Below are positions 18,323-27,014 of a stretch of 64,000 nt of DNA, piece after piece. The notes below the pieces were generated by a model that saw only the letters and a program-made list of their open reading frames with translations, was not told where the DNA came from and did no database searches. Position 1 is the first letter of the stretch. Every line of letters starts with the position of its first letter. The position numbers were made by a program, and so were the translations under genes. Source of the stretch: CAZCFB01 sp964511535 (GTDB lineage Bacteria; Myxococcota_A; Polyangia; GCA-2747355; CAZCFB01); assembly GCA_964511535.1 (NCBI GenBank), contig CAZEFW010000013.1:1-64000 (forward strand), written 5' to 3'.

Positions 18323-18877
18323 CTACATCAGGGGTGTGCCGCGTTTGCCGCCGTCGATGACTCTCAGGTGGCGGCGCATGCGCTCGCGTCGGATGGGCTC
18401 CAGGCCGCCTCGCAGGATCTCCGAGCCGGGGTGTCGCTCCAGCCCCTTCTCGAAGGTGGACACCGCGTCCTCCTCACGGCCCATGACGTCCAGCAACGCT
18501 CCCTTGAGGAAGTAGAGGTCCTCTTCGAGCCAGCCTTCCTCCTCCGAGAGGCACTTGAACGAGCGCCCCACAGCGCGCAGGGACTCGGGAAAGCGCTCGA
18601 GGTCGGCCAACACCGCGGCCCTCGTGTAGTGCGCCTCGGCGGCGCGCGGCAGGCGGCGCAGCGCCATCTCCGCCGCCGCAAGCGCTGACGGGTCGTCCTC
18701 CAGGCTGGACATCACCTGGCTCTTGAGCAGCCACGCCGAGCCCTCCAGCGGCCTCAGATAGAGCGCGTGGTTAACGTAGTCGTTGGCCTCGTGGATTGCG
18801 CCCATGGAGTCCGGATTGGCCAGCAGGCCGCTGGCCATCTCCATCAGCTCCTCGAATGACAGGTCGAGTACTGACAT
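18323..18877 (-). CDS. Small TPR protein
   Basis: A 184-residue soluble protein made of about four tetratricopeptide-like helical pairs, for example ANDYVNHALYLRPLEGSAWLLKS, ALAAAEMALRRLPRAAEAHYTRAA and AVSTFEKGLERHPGSEILRGGL. There is no signal peptide, so it is cytoplasmic, and it probably mediates protein-protein contacts. Its ATG overlaps the stop of the acyltransferase gene by one base, placing it as the third gene of an SDR-acyltransferase-TPR operon. It may scaffold that lipid pathway; no more specific function can be read. Confidence 0.75.
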   Translation of the reverse strand: MSVLDLSFEELMEMASGLLANPDSMGAIHEANDYVNHALYLRPLEGSAWLLKSQVMSSLEDDPSALAAAEMALRRLPRAAEAHYTRAAVLADLERFPESLRAVGRSFKCLSEEEGWLEEDLYFLKGALLDVMGREEDAVSTFEKGLERHPGSEILRGGLEPIRRERMRRHLRVIDGGKRGTPLM

Positions 18878-20271
18878 TAGCCGAACACCACCGAATCACG
18901 CCGGGAGAGGCGCTCGTCCACCATGGCCTGGATCGACGACCGCACTCGCTCGGTGAGCCGCCCAACCAGCAAGCGGTCGTCTCCGCCGTTGGGGCCATAC
19001 TGCCCGACGAGGTCGAGGGGCTCGCCGAAGCGGATGTACCACTTGGTCGGCAGGGGGAGCGCGCCCGCGGGACCGAGCCACGGGAAGGTCGGCGTCACCG
19101 GGATGTACGGGATGCCGAGATATTTGGCCAGCCAGGTGACCTTGGTAAGCATCGGGTGGATCTCCTCCGCGCCCACCACGGCAGCCGGGATGATCGGGGT
19201 GCCGGTCTTGAACGCGAGCCGGATGAAGCCGCCACGGCCGAAGCGTTGCAGCTGATAGCGGTGGCGGTACAGCTTACCGATGCCCTGGATTCCCTCGGGG
19301 AATACGGCAGTGACTTGCCCCTGCCGCAGGAGCCGCTCGGCGTTGTCCTGGCAGGCGCGCACGCACCCCACGCGGTTGAGGAACACACCGAGGAAGGGGA
19401 AGTGGAAGATGAAGTCCTCCACCAGCGGGCGGACGTCGCGGTGGGCCGGGTGGTCGTAACGAACGGCGTACATGATCATGGCGCCGTCGTAGGGCAGCGT
19501 GCCGGAGTGGTTGGAGACGATGAGGGCGCCGCCCTGGTCCGGGACGTTCTCCATGCCCACAGTCTCCACGCGGAACCAGTGTCGATAGAGCAGCTCGAAC
19601 AGGGGTCGCCACTTGTCCGCGAAGAGCGGGTCCAGGCCGAAGTCATCAACCACCTCGGACCGGTCGCGCATCCTGAATTCGGAGATCATCCGTCGGTAGC
19701 TGCCCGGCTGCAGCAGCTCGCCCACGCGGTCCAGCAGGCTCAGGTCGCGCGCCGAGGCGCCCCTCGCGCCGGCGCGGGCGCTCTCCGGGCCGATGCCCTC
19801 GAACAACCTGCCGCGGCCCTCTGCGGCGGCCTCGCCATCGAGGCCGGGGCCCTGGTAGGACGACGCCGTGACATGGATCCCCGGCTCCATCTCCTCGGCG
19901 ACGACCTGGCTGGCGCGACGAGCGGAGGCGCCGTCCAGCGGGGCGCCGCTGCGGAAGACATCCCTGCGGGGCTCGGCCTGGATCTCCTCCCGGCTCACTG
20001 AATCTTCCGCGGGAGGCGGCGGCGCCGGCGGGCGCTCGCTGGTGACGGGCGCCTTCTTCTTCGCCGCTGCTTTCTTCCTGGCGGGCGCCTTCTTCTTCGG
20101 CGCGGCTTTCTTCCTGGCGGGTGCCTTTTTCTTGGCCGCGGCTTTCTTCTTCGCGGGTGCCTTTTTCTTGGCCGCGGCTTTCTTCTTCGCGGGTGCCTTT
20201 TTCTTGGCCGCAGCTTTCTTCCTGGCGGGCGCCTTCTTCTTCGTGGAGGTCCTGGCCTTCTTCTGCGCCAT
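18877..20271 (-). CDS. Phospholipid/glycerol acyltransferase with histone-H1-like Lys/Ala tail
   Basis: A 464-residue fusion. Residues 1-76 are about five repeats of a 12-residue Lys/Ala/Pro unit (consensus KKKAPARKKAAA), the composition of histone H1 and bacterial DNA-binding tails. A disordered linker reaches about 180. The rest is a PlsC-type acyltransferase: block I NHSGTLPYDG at 254-263, then NRVGCVRA, FPEGIQGIGK and PIIPAAVVGAEE. The His-to-Asp spacing in block I (six residues) is wider than the usual HX4D, as in some MGAT-like members. It would transfer acyl chains to lipid precursors at the inner membrane; the cationic tail may bind acidic lipids or DNA. Between the SDR gene (zero-gap) and a TPR gene. 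Confidence 0.85.
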   Translation of the reverse strand: MAQKKARTSTKKKAPARKKAAAKKKAPAKKKAAAKKKAPAKKKAAAKKKAPARKKAAPKKKAPARKKAAAKKKAPVTSERPPAPPPPAEDSVSREEIQAEPRRDVFRSGAPLDGASARRASQVVAEEMEPGIHVTASSYQGPGLDGEAAAEGRGRLFEGIGPESARAGARGASARDLSLLDRVGELLQPGSYRRMISEFRMRDRSEVVDDFGLDPLFADKWRPLFELLYRHWFRVETVGMENVPDQGGALIVSNHSGTLPYDGAMIMYAVRYDHPAHRDVRPLVEDFIFHFPFLGVFLNRVGCVRACQDNAERLLRQGQVTAVFPEGIQGIGKLYRHRYQLQRFGRGGFIRLAFKTGTPIIPAAVVGAEEIHPMLTKVTWLAKYLGIPYIPVTPTFPWLGPAGALPLPTKWYIRFGEPLDLVGQYGPNGGDDRLLVGRLTERVRSSIQAMVDERLSRRDSVVFG

Positions 20272-21312
20272 CTATGCCTCCCCCTCGGCCTGCGCGAACT
20301 CTCTGATCACCTGGCCGATGTTGTGGCGGGGCGAGTAGCCCATCTCGTTGGCAGCCCGCGAGGTGTCCGCCACGCAGAGGTACCGCATGAAGTCGAAGTA
20401 CATGGGCGGCGCGTCGAATACCTGCGTCATCCAGAGCACCTTCGCCAGGGGATAGGCCAGCGGGTGCGGCAGGGGGACGCCCACGCGGCCGGCCATGGCC
20501 AGGGCCGTGGACAGGGGCAGCACGCCTTCGCTCGCCACGTTGTACGTGCCGTTGAAGTCGAGGTCGATGACCAGCTTGAACACGTCAAGCGCGTCCTCCT
20601 CGTGGAGCACCTGGATCAGCGGGTCGTAGCCCATCATCACCGGGACGATGGGCTTTGCGAGCAGGCGGCTGACATAGTTGCTCACCCGGTGACCGAGGAT
20701 GGACGCGGTCCGGAGCACCGTGACCACAGAGGCGCGGTTTTCGTTGCGGTGCCGGCGCGCCAGGCGCTCGGCCTCGATCTTGTCTGCGAAGAACCGGCTC
20801 CCGGGGACGCCGTTCAGCTTTGCGTCTTCCTTGAGGAAGTTTGGATTGCGCGGCATCGCGCCGTACAGGGCCGTCAAGCTCCAGTGCACCACCTTGTGGA
20901 TCTTGCTCGCGGCGCAGGCGTTGAGCAGGTGCATGGTGCCGATGGCCTCGAGCTCGTGGGCATAGGCGGTGTTGTGCGAGGGCTTGGAGAGGAACGCCAG
21001 GTGCACCAGGGTGTCCACCTTCTCCTTGGAGAAGATGTGGGCGAGCTCACCGTCGGCGTTGGGCAGGGTCAGATCCACCTTGAAGAAGCGTGTCTTGGTC
21101 ACCGGGATGTCCGGCTTGCGGATGTCGATGGCCAGGATCTTGCGGTAGCGTCGGTCCTGCTCCAGCTTTCGGATCACCTCCTGCCCGAGGAAGCTGTGCG
21201 CGCCGGTGACCGCGACGACCCGTGCGTCCGGGTCGAGGGACGACCGAATGGCGAGGTGGCGTCCCTTCATCGCCGAATCGGACGCCCCGTCCCTTGCTTT
21301 TGTGCTGTTCAT
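20272..21312 (-). CDS. NAD-dependent epimerase/dehydratase family (extended SDR)
   Basis: A 346-residue extended short-chain dehydrogenase. The Rossmann start VVAVTGAHSFLG is at 32-43, and the acidic NAD-selecting residue lies in AIDIRKP near 63. Ser145 in HWSLTALYG matches the catalytic Ser region. The usual YxxxK is replaced by F174xxxK178 (GSRFFADKIEAE), so the general-base Tyr is missing if the alignment is right. That suggests either an altered mechanism or a binding rather than catalytic role. The stop abuts the acyltransferase start, a pairing often seen in myxobacterial genomes. Divergent from mutL, with a 49-base gap holding short AGTCGAG repeats. Confidence 0.84.
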   Translation of the reverse strand: MNSTKARDGASDSAMKGRHLAIRSSLDPDARVVAVTGAHSFLGQEVIRKLEQDRRYRKILAIDIRKPDIPVTKTRFFKVDLTLPNADGELAHIFSKEKVDTLVHLAFLSKPSHNTAYAHELEAIGTMHLLNACAASKIHKVVHWSLTALYGAMPRNPNFLKEDAKLNGVPGSRFFADKIEAERLARRHRNENRASVVTVLRTASILGHRVSNYVSRLLAKPIVPVMMGYDPLIQVLHEEDALDVFKLVIDLDFNGTYNVASEGVLPLSTALAMAGRVGVPLPHPLAYPLAKVLWMTQVFDAPPMYFDFMRYLCVADTSRAANEMGYSPRHNIGQVIREFAQAEGEA

Positions 21313-21344
21313 GGTGGAAGAAATCTAGGAGATACTGCCGAGAA

Positions 21345-21372
21345 AGTCGAGAGTCGAGAGCTTGGAGCCCAC
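21345..21372. repeat. Short AGTCGAG heptad array at mutL start
   Basis: Two exact AGTCGAG units (21345-21358) followed by two degenerate ones (AGCTTGG, AGCCCAC) sit in the divergent SDR-mutL gap. The third unit contains the TTG used as the mutL start. It resembles the AGTCGAC arrays at 38942-38997 and 15798-15846. Being only four units, it is weaker evidence alone. Confidence 0.45.
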
Positions 21373-23212
21373 AAAGCCTGCGCATATCCCCGCCATCCAG
21401 GTGCTGCCTGACGCCGTGATCGATCAGATCGCCGCCGGCGAGGTGGTGGAGCGCCCCGCATCCGTGGTCAAGGAGCTGGTGGAGAACGCGCTGGACGCTG
21501 GCGCGCAGCGCATCCATGTCGAGGTGCGCGAGGGGGGCAAGCAGCTGATCCGCGTGGTGGATGACGGCCGCGGCATGACCCCGGACGAGCTGCGGCTGGC
21601 CATCCAGCGCCACGCCACCAGCAAGCTGCGGGCGGTGGATGACCTGAGCTCGCTGGCCACCATGGGCTTCCGGGGCGAGGCGCTGCCCACCATCGCGTCA
21701 GTGTCGCGGTTCAGCATCACATCGCGGGCCGGATCGGCCGGACAGGCCGCCGCCCTGCGGGTTGAGGGAGGCAAGGTGGGCGAGGTGGAGCCGGCCGGCG
21801 CCGCGCCGGGCACCACCGTCGAGGCGGCGGATCTGTTCTTCAACACCCCGGCGCGGCTCAAGTTCCTCAAGAGCACCGCCACCGAGGCCGCGCACATCAC
21901 CGACATGGTCAACCGCGCAGCGCTGTGTGCGCCGCGGGTCCACTTCTCCCTGGTCACGGGCGGGCGCAAGCCGGTGGATCTTCCGCCATGTCAGGACAGG
22001 CTCGAGCGCTGCCGGGCGGTGCTGGCGCGCTGGGCAGACAGCCTGGTCGCAGGGGAGCGTCAGGTCGGGCCGCTTCGGGCCGAGGCGATCCTGGCGCCCC
22101 CGTCGGAGAGCCTGCGCACTTCGCGCCAGCTGGTGCTCGCCGTCAACGGCCGCCACGTGCGGGATCGGGCCCTGCTTCAGGCCGTCCTGGCCGGGTTCGG
22201 GCCGATGATGGATCGGGGCCGCTTCCCCGTGGCCGTGGTGTACCTGGATCTGCCGCCGGATTGCCTCGACGTCAACGTCCACCCCCAGAAGACCGAGGTC
22301 CGGTTCGCGGAACCGCGGCGGATCTTTTCGCTGGTCAAGGGGTGCGTGGAGGAGCTGCTCGCCTCTTCACGCTGGCTGGAGCAGGGTGCGGGCCGGGCCG
22401 CCGGGCAAGGGCGCTCCCACGCTCCCGCCCGGCGCTACAGCCTGAACAGGAGCAGCGACGCCGGCTATGACGAGCACAAGCAGCGCCTGATGGAGGCCAC
22501 GCGGCGGTTCTGGTCCAGGCGGCCATCGGAGAGGGGCGGGGCAGCCAGGGAGCAGTCGGAGGCGCCGTATCCCGCGGATGGCGAGGCGGCGCGGGGGTAC
22601 GCCGCGAGTGTCGGAGCTGAGCCAGGGGGATACTTCAGCAGCCTCACCGTGGTGGGCCAGGCCATGGGACTGTTCGTGGTGTGCGAGGGCCAGGACGAGG
22701 TGGTGCTCATCGACCAGCACGCCGCACACGAGCGGGTCACGTTCGAGCGGCTGCGCGCGGCAGCGGACGCCGGGTCGGTCCCGACCCAGCGGCTGCTGGT
22801 GCCCGAACCGGTGGAGCTGGATCCACGGCTGGCGGCCACGGCGGAGGCGCACGCCGGGGCGCTCGAGGAGCTGGGGCTGGAGGCCGAGCACTTCGGCGGT
22901 GAGGCGTGGGCGGTCCGGGCCGTGCCAGCGGCGCTGGCAGGGGCGAACCCGGTGGAGCTGCTGCGTGACCTGCTGGAGAGCCTGACGGGGGAGTCGGAGG
23001 GCAGTGACGTGGTGCAGGAGTCCGGGGACGCCACGCTGGCCCGCATGGCGTGCCACGGGTCGGTGAGGCAGGGCAGGTCGCTGTCTGAGCAGGAGATGTC
23101 AGCCCTGCTGCGGGCCCTGGACAGGGTGGACTTTGCCACTGCGTGTCCGCACGGACGCCCTGTCATGGTGCGCCTGTCGCGGCAGGAGTTGGAGCGCCGA
23201 CTCAAACGCTAG
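21362..23212 (+). CDS. mutL: DNA mismatch repair protein MutL, with endonuclease motif
   Basis: A 616-residue MutL. The GHKL ATPase has ELVENALDAGA (around 38-48), VVDDGRGM (66-72), ATSKL and GFRGEAL (102-108), followed by the NVHPQKTEVRF linker to the ATPase partner domain. A variable Pro/Arg-rich linker covers about 340-420. The C-terminal domain has DQHAAHERVTFE at 451-462, the metal-binding nickase motif found in MutL of species that lack MutH, plus CPHGRP near the end. It links mismatch recognition to strand incision. The start is a TTG at 21362, upstream of the conserved AIQVLPDAVIDQIAAGEVVERP region; no ATG fits. It falls inside a heptad repeat array. Confidence 0.96.
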   Translation: MEPTKPAHIPAIQVLPDAVIDQIAAGEVVERPASVVKELVENALDAGAQRIHVEVREGGKQLIRVVDDGRGMTPDELRLAIQRHATSKLRAVDDLSSLATMGFRGEALPTIASVSRFSITSRAGSAGQAAALRVEGGKVGEVEPAGAAPGTTVEAADLFFNTPARLKFLKSTATEAAHITDMVNRAALCAPRVHFSLVTGGRKPVDLPPCQDRLERCRAVLARWADSLVAGERQVGPLRAEAILAPPSESLRTSRQLVLAVNGRHVRDRALLQAVLAGFGPMMDRGRFPVAVVYLDLPPDCLDVNVHPQKTEVRFAEPRRIFSLVKGCVEELLASSRWLEQGAGRAAGQGRSHAPARRYSLNRSSDAGYDEHKQRLMEATRRFWSRRPSERGGAAREQSEAPYPADGEAARGYAASVGAEPGGYFSSLTVVGQAMGLFVVCEGQDEVVLIDQHAAHERVTFERLRAAADAGSVPTQRLLVPEPVELDPRLAATAEAHAGALEELGLEAEHFGGEAWAVRAVPAALAGANPVELLRDLLESLTGESEGSDVVQESGDATLARMACHGSVRQGRSLSEQEMSALLRALDRVDFATACPHGRPVMVRLSRQELERRLKR

Positions 23213-23336
23213 ATCCTTTTCTGTAATCCCAACTACATTTAGAGCCTGTTTTGTAGCGCACATTACTCAAATCAGGTCTGGCTTTTTTCAATCGGCCCGT
23301 CACATTCAATGAGTTAGTCATGACTACGTGAGTTAG

Positions 23337-26300
23337 ATGATGCGCACATCAAGCAGGTTCTCCTCAACAAAGCTCTTGGCCATCCTGGCTTCGGCAGCAA
23401 TCCTCACTCTTCTGCCCGTCACATCGCGAGCCGAGGTGGATCCCATGGGGGTCATCACCGAGCGCCTGCAGCGGGCCGAGGTCTCCATCGTGCTGGACAC
23501 GTCGGGCTCCATGGCCTGGTATCCAAACCCGGCCACCAGAGTCGGCTCGGACTGCGGCGGGAACCGCAAGGGCACCGTGGACCTGTGCGGCGATGGCATG
23601 TGCAGCGGGTCCGAGGGCAGCAGCGGAAACCTGTGCGCCCAGGACTGCAACCTCTCCAGCGCCACGTCCGGCCCGGCCGGATCGCCGAAGCAGTGCAATC
23701 CAAACAACGTCAAGAATTCCCGCATGTTCATGATCAAGCGGGTGCTGCGAAATCTGCTCCCTGACCTGCGCAGGTCCGTGTCCTTCGGCATGGTCACCTT
23801 CTACCAGACCGGCTATCACCGGTACTACCTGGCAGATACGGGCACGACCAAGCAGGTGTCGGTGTTCTTCAGCCGGATGGAGCTGGAGGCGCTGGGCGCC
23901 TGGAACAAGAACAAGGAGCGGCCCCGCAACTACTTCAACTGGAACGGCACGCAGTACAGCCGCCTGAACAAGTCCGGCCTCAGCGTCAAGCGCGACAGCC
24001 TGTACGCCCGCGTGGACAACACGGGTATCGAAAACCGGTTCAAGTTCAACAAAGCAAAGCTGCTCCATACCACCGGGTCGCTGAACTGGAGCTACCGCGG
24101 CACCTACTACACCTTCGACCAGCGCCCCATTCAGGCCAACGTCTGGTTCAGCTCTCCGACCTACAGGGGGCCGCAGTTCGTGGACGCATCCGGCAACGCC
24201 TGGGTCCACCACCGCTACGACCACAACTACAGCTCTCAGGGCATCTCGGCAGGGTCTTCCGGGATGGTTTCGGTGCCCATGGCCGCAAGCGAGGACCAGG
24301 CTGTCATCGACAACCGGCTCTTCAGCATCATGAGCAAGCTGAACACCGCTCGTAACGGCGGCATCTGGTCCTACGGCGGTACCCCGGCCGGGCCGGCCAT
24401 CCAGACAGCAGAGTCGCTCTTCCGGGCCAGGCAGCAAGGCACCGGCATTTATGCCGCTGCCGGAGCGGATCCGCAGGCTTCCTGCCGGCCGCGTTTCGTC
24501 CTGCTGCTCACCGATGGCCAGTCGAACCAGGGGGTGAAGCCGTGGGTCGCCGCCCAGAACCTGCGACTCAGCTCCACCTTCTCGGGCAACCCGATCCGCA
24601 CCCTGGTGGTGGGCCTCCCGGGGCTCCCGTCTTCGGCGGTCTCCGAGCTGGACCGGGTGGCCGACCTTGGCGATGACGGCATCTCCAACAACAGCCAGAG
24701 CGCGTATGTCGCCAGCGACGAGGCGGCCCTGGCCAAGGTGCTCAAGCAGGTGCTGTTCGAGATCGTCCAGGGCGATTACACCACCACCGAGCCCGCTGTC
24801 ACCACCCAGCAGGCCAGCCTCGCCACCCAGGAGGTGGCGGTCATCCCCTCCACCGAGTACCCGGGATGGCGCGGCCAGGTCCGCGCGCTCGACCTGACCA
24901 CCACCCCGCCGACAGAGCTTTGGAACGCCGGGGACATGCTGCAGAACGTCTCCTACAAGGAGCGGATCCTCTTCTCCGGTTACCCCACCCTGAACAACGG
25001 CTTGCCGGTCAAGATCATGGCCCCGGACGGGACCGTGAACATCAACGGCGGCTGCTCCGGCTGCGGAGGCGTGGGCCTGCGGCAGATCTGGAAGAAGGTC
25101 GGCACGCCGCCCACAAACAACGAGATCCGCCGCATGGTGGAGTGGCTGGCCGGCAAGGGGCGGACATGGAAGCTGCCGCCCCTGATGCACTCCACGCCTG
25201 CCGTGGTGGGCATGCCGCCCAAGTACGACCTCAAGAGCCACGGCGACTTCCGCGGGGCCTACGCCAGCCGCGAGCGGCTGATCTATGTCGCCTCCAATGA
25301 GGGGCTGCTGCATGCCTTCCGCAACAAGGACGGCAGCGAGGCGTTCGCTTACCTGGTGCCCGACGCGCTGCCCATGTTGTACGACCTGTGGCGCCGCGGC
25401 GGGCAAGACGCGGATCCCTCCGGCTTCCGCTGGGTGCTGGCGAGCTCGCCGCGCGTGGAGGATGTCCCGTCAAGCGCGGCCTTCGGGTGGTCTACCCACC
25501 TTGTGCTCACCATGGGCGCGGCGGGAGAGCAGTTCGTGGCGCTGGACATCACCGACCCGTCGGAGTGCCACGCCACCTCTTGCACGCTCAACCCCGCCCC
25601 CTTCACGGTGGCGGCGCACTCCCGCGAGCTGCAGACGGCGTCGGTGCTGGGCGAGACCTGGTCCGTGCCGGCGCTGTATTACGACTACGTCGGTGGATCC
25701 AACGCGCCGGACGCGAAGATGTCCATGGGCAGCGGCTATGGCTCGGGCTCGGAAGGGAACTTCTACAACCACTTCGACTCGCTGTATGCGGCGCCTGGAT
25801 CCACCGAGCACAGCTCCACCGGGGCGCAGGTGGACTTCGCGGTGCTGGCCGACACGACGGCCGCCATCAACCTGGAGGACCGGCGGCAGGTCATGGCCAC
25901 CTACCAGGCGGACCTGCACGGCCGCATCGCGCGCTACACAAAGGGGGACAACCAGGCGGGCTCTGTGCTGATTGACGCCGGCGCCACGCACCCGATCTAC
26001 TACAGCCCGGCCACGTTCCACATGGGCAACGGCAACGTGCTGCTCGCCGCGGCCTCCCAGGCGCAGGACGAGGCGTCGCCTCCGTCGAGCGCGCGCACCG
26101 CGCTGATCATCCGCAGCGAGAAGGACGGCCAGGTGGACCTGTTCAATGACAACGTGACCTGTGACATCACCGACATCTGCTCGCAGAAGCCTGGCTGCCC
26201 GGTGACCATCCCTTCGGGCTGCGTCGCGCCGGGCGCCACGGCCAAGCCGGTGACGCGGCCGCTGATCATCCAGAACGAGGTCACCGCCAACAACTTCAAG

Positions 26301-26597
26301 TACGAGGTGTTCTACCTGCTGTACGAGGAGGCCGCCACGGCTTGCGCCGAGGGGAGCTCCTGGCTGGTACGCATCGCCACCGACGGCTCGAGCCAGCAGC
26401 TCGTCAGCGCCACGAAGTACCAGGGGATCCGGGCCACGGGCGTCACCCCGGTGGGCGGCGGCGTTGACATCGCCATCACCCAGATCGGCGTCAAGGGCAA
26501 GAAGGCGACCGCCTTTACCGTGCTCCAGAACCTCTCCACCGGCGTCCTTTCAGGCATCAAACCCTACGTCGAAGTCTGGAAGGAAGTCGCCTACTAG
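23337..26597 (+). CDS. pilY1: PilY1-like type IV pilus tip adhesin
   Basis: A 1086-residue secreted protein. A Sec signal peptide ends near residue 32 (PVTSRA). A von Willebrand A domain follows, with the metal-site motif DTSGS at 54-58 and LLLTDGQSNQG near 389-399. The C-terminal half has the PilY1 beta-propeller signature ASNEGLLHAFRNKDGSE near 652-668, then LVPDALPMLYDL. The protein caps type IV pili and controls retraction, adhesion and surface sensing in Pseudomonas and Myxococcus. No pil minor-pilin genes flank it here, which differs from the usual cluster. The 124-base upstream gap is AT-rich and probably holds the promoter. An intrinsic terminator and two structured elements follow. 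Confidence 0.93.
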   Translation: MMRTSSRFSSTKLLAILASAAILTLLPVTSRAEVDPMGVITERLQRAEVSIVLDTSGSMAWYPNPATRVGSDCGGNRKGTVDLCGDGMCSGSEGSSGNLCAQDCNLSSATSGPAGSPKQCNPNNVKNSRMFMIKRVLRNLLPDLRRSVSFGMVTFYQTGYHRYYLADTGTTKQVSVFFSRMELEALGAWNKNKERPRNYFNWNGTQYSRLNKSGLSVKRDSLYARVDNTGIENRFKFNKAKLLHTTGSLNWSYRGTYYTFDQRPIQANVWFSSPTYRGPQFVDASGNAWVHHRYDHNYSSQGISAGSSGMVSVPMAASEDQAVIDNRLFSIMSKLNTARNGGIWSYGGTPAGPAIQTAESLFRARQQGTGIYAAAGADPQASCRPRFVLLLTDGQSNQGVKPWVAAQNLRLSSTFSGNPIRTLVVGLPGLPSSAVSELDRVADLGDDGISNNSQSAYVASDEAALAKVLKQVLFEIVQGDYTTTEPAVTTQQASLATQEVAVIPSTEYPGWRGQVRALDLTTTPPTELWNAGDMLQNVSYKERILFSGYPTLNNGLPVKIMAPDGTVNINGGCSGCGGVGLRQIWKKVGTPPTNNEIRRMVEWLAGKGRTWKLPPLMHSTPAVVGMPPKYDLKSHGDFRGAYASRERLIYVASNEGLLHAFRNKDGSEAFAYLVPDALPMLYDLWRRGGQDADPSGFRWVLASSPRVEDVPSSAAFGWSTHLVLTMGAAGEQFVALDITDPSECHATSCTLNPAPFTVAAHSRELQTASVLGETWSVPALYYDYVGGSNAPDAKMSMGSGYGSGSEGNFYNHFDSLYAAPGSTEHSSTGAQVDFAVLADTTAAINLEDRRQVMATYQADLHGRIARYTKGDNQAGSVLIDAGATHPIYYSPATFHMGNGNVLLAAASQAQDEASPPSSARTALIIRSEKDGQVDLFNDNVTCDITDICSQKPGCPVTIPSGCVAPGATAKPVTRPLIIQNEVTANNFKYEVFYLLYEEAATACAEGSSWLVRIATDGSSQQLVSATKYQGIRATGVTPVGGGVDIAITQIGVKGKKATAFTVLQNLSTGVLSGIKPYVEVWKEVAY

Positions 26598-26632
26598 CGC
26601 CGCACAAATCCCACCCAACATCCGCCCAAAAT

Positions 26633-26663
26633 CGAGGACGCTTTTAAAAAGCGTCCTCGTTTT
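26633..26663 (+). terminator. Intrinsic terminator after pilY1
   Basis: A 13-base arm CGAGGACGCTTTT (26633-26645) and its exact complement (26647-26659) flank a single A, followed by TTTT. It is the clearest Rho-independent terminator in the window, 36 bases after the pilY1 stop. Confidence 0.88.
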
Positions 26664-26693
26664 GCGGTGCAGCATGGGGGAGGGGGAGTTAGA

Positions 26694-26847
26694 GCACCGA
26701 TCAGGAAAAGGGACCGAGCCAGGCGAAGCAACTGGAATCACAGGCACGGAGGGAGGAGGGAGCTTGCTGGAGGCAAGTGACCGACGAGCGACAAAGCCTG
26801 TGGTTTCAGGAGCTGCGCCTGGCGACGGGAGTTAACCTGTTCGGTGC
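26694..26847. repeat. Structured intergenic element, copy B
   Basis: 154 bases with ends GCACCGA (26694-26700) and TCGGTGC (26841-26847), very close to copy A. The second stem is perfect here: GCCAGGCG (26718-26725) with CGCCTGGC (26816-26823). The third stem is ATCACAGGC (26737-26745) with GCCTGTGGT (26796-26804). It lies in the convergent gap between pilY1 and the Gly-rich lipoprotein gene, one base from the related element D. Confidence 0.85.
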
Positions 26848-26848
26848 T

Positions 26849-27014
26849 CTAGTGGGGTGGAACCGAAGTTCGAGCTACATGCTCGCGCCGCAATCGTAAT
26901 TCCTGGCAAGGCGCGAAGAGGGCGCGTACTGGAAGTACGCAACCGATGAGCAACGTAGCCAGGGGTCTCGAGGGCAAGCGATATGTGGGTCGAATCTAGG
27001 AGACACCCCACTAG
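26849..27014. repeat. Structured intergenic element, diverged subfamily (copy D)
   Basis: 166 bases with perfect 11-base inverted ends CTAGTGGGGTG (26849-26859) and CACCCCACTAG (27004-27014). Inside are a long imperfect stem around TTCGAGCTACAT and ATGTGGGTCGAA, a CCTGGC/GCCAGG stem (26902-26907, 26958-26963) and a perfect GCGTACT/AGTACGC hairpin (26924-26940). The core CCGATGAGCAACGTAGCC matches the core of copies A-C, so it appears to be a distant family member. The right end contains the TAG stop of the minus-strand lipoprotein gene. Together with copy B and the terminator it fills the only gene-free stretch over 300 bases. Confidence 0.8.
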
